Source of the DNA: Candidatus Wildermuthbacteria bacterium | GTDB taxonomy: Bacteria > Patescibacteriota > Minisyncoccia > Minisyncoccales > UBA10102 | Assembly: GCA_016177245.1 (NCBI GenBank) | Contig: JACOVR010000029.1 | Coordinates: 1 to 12,214, forward strand | Length of the DNA stretch: 12,214 nt | Direction of reading: 5' to 3' | In this document: one piece after another, positions 4,838 through 10,604 of the stretch | Numbering within the stretch: the stretch's first letter is position 1 | Layout: every line of letters begins with the position of its first letter | Notes under the pieces: model-generated | What the model was told of the DNA's origin: nothing | What the model saw: only the letters and a program-made list of their open reading frames with translations | The model's database searches: none | Made by a program: the position numbers and the translations under genes

Positions 4838-6663
4838 GGCGATTGTGGGGGCGGCTGCTCTCCCTGTTGATACATTGCTGCCCCGATTTTCTGGAGCGTC
4901 TGGGAAAGATCCTGCGTGGCAGTCCGTATTTCTTCAAGCGTACCACTGTCTTTCAACTTTCTCAATGCGTCAATTTTTTCTTGCACTTCCTTCTTCACGT
5001 CGTCACCAACCTTTTCGCCCGCGTCTTTGAGCGCTTTTTCTGCGGTGTACGCCAAGGTATCTGCGGCGTTTCGTGCTTCAATGAGTTCCCTTCGGTCCTT
5101 GTCTTCCGCTTCGTGCAGTTCTGCCTCCTTTCTCATGCGCTCAACTTCTTCCTTGGAAATTCCGGTTGATCCTTCAATGCGAATCGACTGGGTTTTGCTG
5201 GTTGCCTTATCTTTTGCCGTAACATTCAAAATTCCGTTGGCATCAATATCGAACGTTACCTCAACCTGGGGCAAGCCACGCGGAGCAGGGGGAAGGCCGT
5301 CTAAGATGAAGCGGCCCATTGATTTATTGTCTTGCGCCAAAGGCCTTTCTCCTTGCACCACGTGCACCTCAACCGATGTTTGGTTGTCTGCGGCAGTGGA
5401 AAAAATCTGCGATTTTGCGGTTGGGACCGTGGTATTTTTAGGAATCAAAATGGTGTTCACGCCTCCCAGTGTTTCAATGCCAAGAGAGAGAGGAGTAACG
5501 TCCAATAAGAGAACGTCTCTCACCTCGCCCTGGAGGATGCCGGCCTGTATAGCAGCTCCCATCGCAACAACCTCGTCGGGGTTGAGTGACCTGTTTGGCT
5601 CTTTCCCAAAGAGTTCTTGCACCGCGTCTTGCATTGCAGGCATTCGTGTCTGCCCTCCCACCAACACAACTTCATTGATGTCTTTAGGGTTAAGATGTGC
5701 CTCTTTGAGCGTTTGCTTCACCAGTTCGATCGACCGATCAATATATTCTTTCACAAGCCCCTCGAGCTGCGCCCTTGTGAGTTTATACAGCAAGTGTTTG
5801 GGGCCCGATGCGTCAGACGTAACAAAAGGAAGGTTTATCTCTGTTTCCATGGAGCTGGAAAGCTCCATCTTCGCTTTTTCTGCTCCTTCTTTGAGCCGCT
5901 GGAGCGCCAAGGGATCCTTGGAAAGGTCAATGCCCTGATCTTTTTTGAACTGGTCAATCAACCAATCCATGATTTTTTGGTCGAAATCCTCTCCTCCCAA
6001 GTGCGTGTCTCCGCCAGTCGCCTTTACTTCAATGGTATCGTGGGAAACTTCAAGAATGGAAATATCAAAGGTGCCTCCTCCAAAGTCGTACACAATGATC
6101 CTCTCATTTTTCTTCTTGTCCAGCCCGTATGCCAAGGCGGCAGCGGTGGGCTCGTTCAGCACGCGCTTCACGTCGAACCCCGCGATTTCTCCTGCAACCT
6201 TGGTTGCCTTTCTCTGGCTGTCGTCAAAATAGGCGGGAACCGTGATGATCGCTTCTGTGATTTTTTCTCCGAGCTTTTCTTCTGCGTCCTGCTTGAGTTT
6301 TCGTAACACCATTGCGGAAATCTCTGGCGGTTTATACCACTTCTCCCCCATTTTCACCTCAACGCCGCCGTCTGCCGCCTCCTTCATTTCGTAAGGAAGA
6401 AGTTTCTTGTCTCTCTGAACTTCAACATCAGAAAATCTGCGGCCAACGAGGCGCTTCACTTGGAAAACAGTGTTTTGGGGATTGGTGATCTGCTGGCGTT
6501 TTGCCTGAATGCCAACCAAAATTTCCCCGTTTTTCGACAAGGCAACCACGGAAGGAGTGGTTCTGCTCCCCTCTCTGTTTTCTAGCACCTTGGGCGTTCC
6601 TCCTTCCATCACCGCGATTTCAGAAAGAGTTGTCCCTAGATCGATTCCTACAATTTTTGCCAT
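4834..6663 (-). CDS. dnaK: Chaperone protein DnaK (Hsp70)
   Basis: ATP-dependent Hsp70 chaperone, 609 residues. The ATPase domain begins M-A-K-I-V-G-I-D-L-G-T-T and contains I-I-V-Y-D-F-G-G-G-T-F-D (phosphate 2) and V-V-L-V-G-G-Q-T-R-M-P (adenosine motif). The linker D-V-L-L-L-D-V-T-P-L-S-L-G and a substrate-binding domain with helical lid follow. The tail is Q- and P-rich (ending G-E-Q-P-P-P-Q-S-P). One oddity: the phosphate-1 loop reads G-T-T-L-S instead of the near-universal G-T-T-N-S. The ATG at 6663 is 90 bases after grpE. That gap holds a long imperfect palindrome and no clear Shine-Dalgarno sequence. No CIRCE element lies directly upstream, so transcription is expected to come from the hrcA promoter. 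Confidence 0.98.
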   Translation of the reverse strand: MAKIVGIDLGTTLSEIAVMEGGTPKVLENREGSRTTPSVVALSKNGEILVGIQAKRQQITNPQNTVFQVKRLVGRRFSDVEVQRDKKLLPYEMKEAADGGVEVKMGEKWYKPPEISAMVLRKLKQDAEEKLGEKITEAIITVPAYFDDSQRKATKVAGEIAGFDVKRVLNEPTAAALAYGLDKKKNERIIVYDFGGGTFDISILEVSHDTIEVKATGGDTHLGGEDFDQKIMDWLIDQFKKDQGIDLSKDPLALQRLKEGAEKAKMELSSSMETEINLPFVTSDASGPKHLLYKLTRAQLEGLVKEYIDRSIELVKQTLKEAHLNPKDINEVVLVGGQTRMPAMQDAVQELFGKEPNRSLNPDEVVAMGAAIQAGILQGEVRDVLLLDVTPLSLGIETLGGVNTILIPKNTTVPTAKSQIFSTAADNQTSVEVHVVQGERPLAQDNKSMGRFILDGLPPAPRGLPQVEVTFDIDANGILNVTAKDKATSKTQSIRIEGSTGISKEEVERMRKEAELHEAEDKDRRELIEARNAADTLAYTAEKALKDAGEKVGDDVKKEVQEKIDALRKLKDSGTLEEIRTATQDLSQTLQKIGAAMYQQGEQPPPQSP

Positions 6664-6671
6664 AATCTTGC

Positions 6672-6743
6672 CTACGAAATACGAATTTTTTACGAAAGTA
6701 CGAAACCGTTTTCGTATATTCGTACTGGTTTCGTATTTCGTAG
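6672..6743. repeat. 72-base imperfect palindrome between grpE and dnaK
   Basis: Four copies of TACGAA (starting at 6673, 6680, 6691 and 6699) are mirrored by four copies of TTCGTA (starting at 6711, 6719, 6730 and 6737), all about one centre at 6707/6708. The outer 14 bases (6672-6685 against 6730-6743) are perfectly complementary, and two inner blocks of six and seven pairs also match. It begins ten bases after the grpE stop and ends eight bases before the dnaK ATG. No T-run follows, so it is not a normal terminator. It could be a dispersed repeat, an mRNA processing or stability hairpin, or a translation control element. Confidence 0.85.
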
Positions 6744-6753
6744 CATCATTGTG

Positions 6754-7209
6754 TTATTGAATTATCTTAACTTTCGCTGGTCTCAACAGCTTTCCGTGCA
6801 ACATATATCCTTTTTCGACGACCTCTGTCACGGTTCCCTGCTCGAGGCCTGTTCCTTCGACTTCCTCAACCGCTTCGTGAAATTCCGGGCTGAACTTTTC
6901 TTTTTCTGTCTTGAGTTCTTCCACCCCGTGGCTTTTCAGAAAATTTTTGATCTGCTGGCCGATCTGCAAAAATCCCTGCCCGAGCGGCAGGCGGGCCTGA
7001 TCTGAAATGTTCTTCTCGGCGCGTTCCACGTTATCGAGGATTGGCAAGATGTTGAGCAAAAATTCTGCCTCTGCATACTCCATCAATCCCCGGATCCGTT
7101 CCATTTCTTCTTTCTTGTAGTTAATAAAGTCGGCCCGCGCCCTCTGCCAGCCCGCAAGATATTCGTCGCGCTCTTTTTTTATTTCTTCAATGGATTTTTC
7201 TTCTGCCAT
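6754..7209 (-). CDS. grpE: Nucleotide exchange factor GrpE, short form
   Basis: GrpE releases ADP from DnaK. The protein has 151 residues, shorter than typical (about 180-200), lacking most of the N-terminal coiled-coil extension. A charged helix (about 5-40) is followed by F-L-L-N-I-L-P-I-L-D-N-V-E-R-A (49-63) and the C-terminal signature V-V-E-K-G-Y-M-L-H-G-K-L-L-R-P-A-K-V. The start overlaps the end of hrcA by 23 bases in another frame, which supports co-expression. Residues A-R-L-P-L-G-Q-G in the middle are encoded by a GC-rich hairpin sequence of the sort found as dispersed repeats in CPR genomes, and look like an insertion. Confidence 0.95.
   Translation of the reverse strand: MAEEKSIEEIKKERDEYLAGWQRARADFINYKKEEMERIRGLMEYAEAEFLLNILPILDNVERAEKNISDQARLPLGQGFLQIGQQIKNFLKSHGVEELKTEKEKFSPEFHEAVEEVEGTGLEQGTVTEVVEKGYMLHGKLLRPAKVKIIQ
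6975..6991. repeat. GC-rich hairpin repeat inside grpE
   Basis: CCTGCC (6975-6980) and GGCAGG (6986-6991) form a perfect six-pair stem over CGAGC, with further C and G runs outside. It is in frame and encodes A-R-L-P-L-G-Q-G. From memory, this matches the style of CCTGCC/GGCAGG palindromes scattered through Parcubacteria genomes. Confidence 0.5.
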
Positions 7210-7858
7210 GTTTCACGCTTTTCAATGCTTTGATATTTTTCTTGTATGCCATGCGTTTGGGCCCGGCCAATGCAACAAATCCCTTTGTGCCCCCAATATC
7301 GCACTCGGCAATCATTATACTAAAATCTTCCATCTTTGAAAACGGATTTTCTTTCCCAATGAAAATATTCATTGCAAAACCCGAGGGAATTTCGGGAACA
7401 TACTCTTCAAAATCTTTGATGAATTTTGCAAAACTGCGAGACGCAAAGGGATTACTAAATTCTGGTTCTTCCAGCACCGATTCCCACCCCTCCTTGAGAA
7501 CGATATTCTGGCTTGGCAGATAGAGTGTCGCCAAGGCAGAGGTAAACGAGTTGAGGCGGCGCGCCAATTCAAGCGGGCTTTCCCACTCGAATGCTTCCTG
7601 CTGGCCGTTTCCCTCTTGCAGAATCTCGTCTACGAAAAATCGGTATCCCTGATCGGTTGGAACGCGGCCCGAGGAAAGATAGGGTTTTTCCAAAAACCCC
7701 TGCTCTGAAAGAGAAAGCATCTCGTTGCGAATGGTTGCCGGACTGAACCCAAAATCATACTCCTCTTCCAAAAATTGAGAGCTGATGGGCCGCGCAAGCC
7801 GGATGTACTCTTCAACAATCCCATCAAGTATTTCCTTTTGCCTGTCTGTCAGCGTCAT
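7187..7858 (-). CDS. hrcA: Heat-inducible transcription repressor HrcA, short form
   Basis: HrcA binds the CIRCE operator and represses chaperone genes; GroEL usually assists its folding. The N-terminus (M-T-L-T-D-R-Q-K-E-I-L) carries a winged helix, with S-P-A-T-I-R-N-E-M (39-47) and S-S-G-R-V-P-T-D-Q-G-Y-R-F-F-V-D (62-77), the latter a hallmark of HrcA. The C-terminal piece has C-D-I-G-G-T-K-G-F-V-A-L-A-G-P-K-R-M-A-Y, matching the end of the family. At 223 residues it is well below the usual 340, and the central region between the two parts is much reduced. A variant CIRCE lies 24 bases upstream and covers its promoter, so autoregulation is expected. It heads the hrcA-grpE-dnaK-dnaJ operon and overlaps grpE by 23 bases. 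Confidence 0.95.
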   Translation of the reverse strand: MTLTDRQKEILDGIVEEYIRLARPISSQFLEEEYDFGFSPATIRNEMLSLSEQGFLEKPYLSSGRVPTDQGYRFFVDEILQEGNGQQEAFEWESPLELARRLNSFTSALATLYLPSQNIVLKEGWESVLEEPEFSNPFASRSFAKFIKDFEEYVPEIPSGFAMNIFIGKENPFSKMEDFSIMIAECDIGGTKGFVALAGPKRMAYKKNIKALKSVKHGRRKIH

Positions 7859-7864
7859 CTTCCT

Positions 7865-7892
7865 ATACTACCCCATCCAAATTAGCAGTCAA
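7865..7892 (-). promoter_or_regulatory. hrcA operon promoter, leaderless arrangement
   Basis: Minus strand: TTGACT (7892-7887, 5 of 6), a 16-base spacer and TAGTAT (7870-7865, 4 of 6). Only six bases (AGGAAG) separate the -10 from the ATG, so +1 would fall on the start codon. The -35 hexamer lies within the CIRCE element, so bound HrcA would block RNA polymerase. Confidence 0.65.
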
Positions 7893-7908
7893 TACCTTCG
7901 ACTGCTAA
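7882..7908. promoter_or_regulatory. CIRCE operator (variant), HrcA binding site
   Basis: TTAGCAGTC, nine bases, GACTGCTAA: a perfect 9-9-9 inverted repeat. The CIRCE consensus is TTAGCACTC-N9-GAGTGCTAA; here one base in each arm is swapped in a compensating way (C to G and G to C), so symmetry is kept. Position over the hrcA promoter and length agree fully with CIRCE. Confidence 0.93.
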
Positions 7909-7911
7909 CTT

Positions 7912-7951
7912 AAAAAAACGAGGCCGCAGAGAGTAACTCCCTTTGGCCTCG
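7912..7951 (-). terminator. Strong rho-independent terminator, minus orientation, no obvious gene upstream
   Basis: On the minus strand CGAGGCC (7951-7945) pairs perfectly with GGCCTCG (7925-7919). Partial further pairing occurs within the 19-base interior, and seven T (7918-7912) follow immediately. It sits just upstream of CIRCE. The neighbouring gene on the right is on the opposite strand, so this either ends an unannotated minus-strand RNA or insulates hrcA from stray transcription. Confidence 0.8.
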
Positions 7952-8097
7952 AGTTATCGAATTTTTTGTCAAATTTTTGTAAGGCGAGTTCAAACAGCCA
8001 GCGCAATAACCCCCATCTTATGGTTTACACATATGCATAACTTATAAGATGAAACATACTCCCAAATCCGTATCTTGCTATCGCAAGAATTTGTAGT

Positions 8098-8135
8098 TTT
8101 CGGCGTTTCTTCACGATCGTGAGGATTTGCCGAAA
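8098..8135. promoter_or_regulatory. 38-base dyad in the leader of the HTH gene, possible operator or mRNA hairpin
   Basis: TTTCGGC (8098-8104) is mirrored by GCCGAAA (8129-8135), and the centre is the 12-base perfect palindrome TCACGATCGTGA (8111-8122). Between them only two opposed positions fail to pair (counting G-T pairs), so the arms match over 17 of 19 positions. It lies 35 bases before the ribosome binding site. Confidence 0.6.
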
Positions 8136-8182
8136 CATCATGCGCCCTCGCTACACACAGAAGGGTTGAGAAGGAGGATATC

Positions 8183-8899
8183 GTGGGCAACTCGAATGCT
8201 ATCGCCGAACTCGTTAAAGCTGCCTTTCGAAAACAATTGCAAGATCCATGGGCAGCACTATTCAGCTCTCTCACGCAAGAAGACCTTGAAGTACTTAAAG
8301 GGACTGTCGATGCCGTGTACGCCAAGCTCACCCCAAGGCAAAGGGCGTGCATTGACCATCTTCTACTCTTTGATCTACACGGCGTCGAGAAACTCAAACC
8401 AGCACAACTCGCACGAAAACTTAACGTGAGTCCGTCTGCCGTTGCTTATCACCAGGGTAATGCGTTGTGGAAACTCAGAAATTGGCGGGGAGGTCTTCGG
8501 GGATTGCTCTTCTTACACCCCGCGGAGGTGCAAACGCTCAAAAATACAGTGCGTGATCGCGGCAAGCAACTTTTTTTGCTGACGGTTGCGCTCAAAAAAA
8601 GAGGACTCTCCCTTGAAAATCTTATTGCCGAAGGAGAGGCAGAAACCGAAAAAAATAAGAGAGAGCGGGAACTCTACGAAAGTGCATTCAAGAAACTAAA
8701 GGAGAAAGAGCCAACAAGGCACGGAAAAAAAAATATCCAGCAAGTGCGCAATGCGCTCGGCTACGCAGGCATCAACACCTTCGGTGAATTGCAAGAGCGG
8801 CTTCAAGAAGGCGGAATAAGGCTGATCGGCGCGAAGGGAAAACAGATCATACAAGAAGCCCTTGCAACTGCACAACTGTTGCAAGCGAGCCCTCCATGA
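8183..8899 (+). CDS. Probable transcription factor: sigma region 4-like HTH plus RNA polymerase alpha-CTD-like domain
   Basis: The start is GTG (8183), five bases after AAGGAGG (8171-8177), a near-perfect Shine-Dalgarno sequence. The protein has 238 residues. Residues 49-100 (L-T-P-R-Q-R-A-C-I-D then L-K-P-A-Q-L-A-R-K-L-N-V-S-P-S-A-V-A-Y-H) look like sigma-70 region 4, a helix-turn-helix preceded by the L-T-P-R-Q-R entry. Residues 150-182 are a highly charged, probably helical linker. Residues 185-228 (V-R-N-A-L-G-Y-A-G-I-N-T-F-G-E-L and I-G-A-K-G-K-Q-I-I-Q-E-A-L) resemble the helix-hairpin-helix DNA-binding fold of the RNA polymerase alpha C-terminal domain. No sigma region 2 is present, so it is not a complete sigma factor. 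It is a single gene with a structured leader and its own terminator. A role as regulator or polymerase-associated factor is inference. Confidence 0.8.
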   Translation: MGNSNAIAELVKAAFRKQLQDPWAALFSSLTQEDLEVLKGTVDAVYAKLTPRQRACIDHLLLFDLHGVEKLKPAQLARKLNVSPSAVAYHQGNALWKLRNWRGGLRGLLFLHPAEVQTLKNTVRDRGKQLFLLTVALKKRGLSLENLIAEGEAETEKNKRERELYESAFKKLKEKEPTRHGKKNIQQVRNALGYAGINTFGELQERLQEGGIRLIGAKGKQIIQEALATAQLLQASPP

Positions 8900-8921
8900 G
8901 GACTCGCTTTTTTTGTTTTTT
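8884..8921 (+). terminator. Rho-independent terminator of the HTH gene
   Basis: AGCGAG (8884-8889) pairs with CTCGCT (8903-8908), and CCTC (8891-8894) pairs with GAGG (8898-8901), with one C-A mismatch between and a CAT loop. T7-G-T7 follows. The stop codon TGA (8897-8899) lies in the tip of the hairpin, so the terminator overlaps the coding end. Confidence 0.92.
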
Positions 8922-8923
8922 TC

Positions 8924-8932
8924 TGGTATACT
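8924..8932 (+). promoter_or_regulatory. corA promoter, extended -10, leaderless arrangement
   Basis: TGG-TATACT (8924-8932) is an extended -10 with 5 of 6 hexamer bases. Six bases (ATCTTA) separate it from the corA ATG, so +1 would fall on the start codon. No good -35 is seen; the place where it should be is the T-run of the preceding terminator. There is no Shine-Dalgarno sequence. Confidence 0.6.
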
Positions 8933-8938
8933 ATCTTA

Positions 8939-9850
8939 ATGAGACGGACGATTGAAGTGCCCAATGTGACGTGGGTTGACATTCAAAACCCCACGAGGGA
9001 AGACATTGCTTTTTTGAAGGAAAAATTCAACTTCCATCCTTTGGTGATGGAAGAATTGATCCCGCCCATCTGGCGGACAAAGGTTGAAGTATTCCCCGGC
9101 TACCTTTTCATCGTGCTTCATTACCCTTCCTACGACAAAAACACGAGAGAAACCCGGCCCAAAGAACTCGACATTGTCGTTACCCGCGACGCGGTTGTCA
9201 CAAGCCATTACTACTCCATTTCCCCGCTCAAGTACTTCTTTGACAAATGCAACATATATCCCGAAGCAAGGCAAAACTACATGAGTCAGGGAGCGGGAAT
9301 CCTTTTATTCCACATCCTCAACGAATTCTGGGAGAACGCCATTCTGAAACTTTCCCGCATCAACAAAAAACTCGATCAAATTGAAGAAATGATCTTCAGG
9401 GGCAAACAGGCAGAAATGCTTCGGGAAATTTCCTTTACCAAGGCGGACATCACGGATTTTCTGCGGATCGTGATTCCGCAGGGAGAAATTTTTGACTCGC
9501 TGAAAAAAGAAGGAACTAAATTCTTCAACACGGAGCTTGAACCCTACTTCACCCACCTTATCGGTCACTGGAGCCAGGTGAAAAACGATCTCATTTCATA
9601 CAAAGAAACCATTCAGGCGCTTGAAGACACCAACAACTCTTTGCTGGCGTACAAAACCAACGAAATCGTGAAGGTGCTCACCCTTTTCTCTGTTATCGTG
9701 CTCCCCACCATGCTGATTGCGAATATCTTTGGCCAAAACCTCGAACATCCCTTCCTTGACAGCCCCTACAACTTCTGGATTGTGCTTGGGATCATGCTTC
9801 TTGGCACCACAGCGGTCATTGCCTTCTTCAGAAAGAAGGGCTGGATGTAG
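8939..9850 (+). CDS. corA: CorA-family divalent metal ion transporter with altered GMN motif
   Basis: Pentameric channel-type transporter for Mg2+ or related ions in the inner membrane. The protein has 303 residues, near the usual length. The cytoplasmic N-terminal domain begins with V-T-W-V-D-I-Q-N-P-T (10-19), and a long helical stalk follows (about 125-245). Two membrane helices lie at about 243-264 and 277-297, and a short basic tail ends the protein (F-R-K-K-G-W-M). The signature at the end of the first helix, normally Y-G-M-N, reads F-G-Q-N (264-267), with the family-like L-E-H-P-F after it. Substrate choice is therefore uncertain. The ATG at 8939 is used because the frame and promoter position agree. 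The gene stands alone and converges with ftsQ. Confidence 0.92.
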   Translation: MRRTIEVPNVTWVDIQNPTREDIAFLKEKFNFHPLVMEELIPPIWRTKVEVFPGYLFIVLHYPSYDKNTRETRPKELDIVVTRDAVVTSHYYSISPLKYFFDKCNIYPEARQNYMSQGAGILLFHILNEFWENAILKLSRINKKLDQIEEMIFRGKQAEMLREISFTKADITDFLRIVIPQGEIFDSLKKEGTKFFNTELEPYFTHLIGHWSQVKNDLISYKETIQALEDTNNSLLAYKTNEIVKVLTLFSVIVLPTMLIANIFGQNLEHPFLDSPYNFWIVLGIMLLGTTAVIAFFRKKGWM

Positions 9851-9854
9851 CCAT

Positions 9855-9871
9855 GCCCCGTTTTACGGGGC
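9855..9871. terminator. Hairpin between convergent corA and ftsQ
   Basis: GCCCCGT (9855-9861) pairs with ACGGGGC (9865-9871) over a three-base loop. It lies four bases after the corA stop and overlaps the ftsQ stop codon by one base. Neither side has a proper T-run, so it may act as a shared weak terminator or as a 3'-end stabilising hairpin for both transcripts. Confidence 0.6.
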
Positions 9872-10602
9872 TATTCGTATTTAATATACGCCTGGTCTCC
9901 GAACCGAAGATCAATGTATTCTAAATTCTTCCGTTGTTCCGGGGGAATTTTCTTTTCAAGAACCGCTTTTAGTTTGGCTAACTGCCAGCCGATGTTTTCC
10001 TCAGGATTCATAAAAATATTCCAGCCCTCGGATGTTGTAAGCCGCAGTTGCGACCCCGAAAGGACCGATACGGAATCAAGCCGAAGGCCGGAACCCTCTT
10101 TAAACTCGAAAAGGGCAGACAGGAGCGCGGGCTCTAGTGCGTCTTGAGAAAACACGAGCAATTCATTGGAAGGATTTTCCCTGCGAAACGCAACCCCTTT
10201 TCGGTCAATGGCAAAGCAATTCTGAACCGATTCATCCGTACACCACACCGCAACTTTCTTTCTTTCTTGGACCTGAACAATAAGTTTTCGTGAAAAAGCC
10301 CTGCGGATTTTCGCATTGTCGATTTCGGGAAACATCTTTTCGATGCCTTCTTGCAATTTTTGCGTGTTCACCAGCAAAATACTTCTGGGAATAACGCTCC
10401 AGGCAAAGCCAGCGATTTTTTCTGGATCTACGCTCTCTGCCCCCCGTACCTGCACTTCTTTGATCTGCGCAAACGGAGCAAAAGCAACCACGTACCAAGA
10501 AATTCCCGCTACAGCAGCAATCCCAAACGCCGTCCAGAACGCTTTCGATGCGTACAGCGGTTTTTTCTTTTTGATACGGCGGAATTTTTTGTAGCGGCGC
10601 AT
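9871..10602 (-). CDS. ftsQ: Cell division protein FtsQ (DivIB-type)
   Basis: Divisome protein that links early and late division proteins. The protein has 243 residues. A short, very basic cytoplasmic start (residues 1-17, M-R-R-Y-K-K-F-R-R-I-K-K-K-K) is followed by one membrane helix (about 21-43). A POTRA-type domain follows (about 46-115, I-K-E-V-Q-V-R-G-A-E-S-V-D-P-E-K-I). The extracytoplasmic beta domain ends in N-L-E-Y-I-D-L-R-F-G-D-Q-A-Y-I-K, the conserved FtsQ ending. The ATG at 10602 lies two bases after the stop of the FemAB-type gene, so the two form an operon joining cell wall bridge synthesis and division. Confidence 0.92.
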   Translation of the reverse strand: MRRYKKFRRIKKKKPLYASKAFWTAFGIAAVAGISWYVVAFAPFAQIKEVQVRGAESVDPEKIAGFAWSVIPRSILLVNTQKLQEGIEKMFPEIDNAKIRRAFSRKLIVQVQERKKVAVWCTDESVQNCFAIDRKGVAFRRENPSNELLVFSQDALEPALLSALFEFKEGSGLRLDSVSVLSGSQLRLTTSEGWNIFMNPEENIGWQLAKLKAVLEKKIPPEQRKNLEYIDLRFGDQAYIKYE

Positions 10603-10604
10603 GG

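Larger units (their letters stand above)
7859..8182. other. Structured intergenic region between divergent hrcA and the HTH gene
   Basis: This 324-base stretch has no convincing gene. From left to right it holds the hrcA promoter with CIRCE, a strong hairpin with T-run on the minus strand (7912-7951), an inverted repeat CATCTTAT/ATAAGATG (8014-8021 and 8044-8051), a small hairpin TCTTGC-TATC-GCAAGA (8073-8088), a 38-base dyad (8098-8135) and the ribosome binding site of the plus-strand gene. A weak plus-strand promoter could be TTTACA (8024-8029) and TAAGAT (8045-8050), but the spacer is only 15 bases. A minus-strand reading frame here overlaps the HTH gene and is not believed. Confidence 0.7.

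Noticed and set aside
4916..5938. Open frame of 340 codons on the plus strand
   Set aside because: It lies wholly antisense to dnaK, its product is a serine-rich low-complexity mirror of the DnaK codons, and no ribosome binding site precedes it.
5617..6306. Open frame of 229 codons on the plus strand
   Set aside because: Also antisense to dnaK; no recognisable domain and no start signals.
6672..6743. Transcription terminator or second CIRCE upstream of dnaK
   Set aside because: The palindrome lacks a following T-run and has no TTAGCA-type arms, so neither call fits.
7919..8182. Known structured RNA such as SRP RNA, 6S RNA, tmRNA or RNase P RNA
   Set aside because: None of the diagnostic conserved segments could be found on either strand; only unnamed hairpins are present.
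7990..8397. Minus-strand frame of 135 codons across the intergenic gap and into the HTH gene
   Set aside because: It is antisense to the start of a well-supported gene, has no ribosome binding site, and its composition is not protein-like. The region is better described as regulatory.
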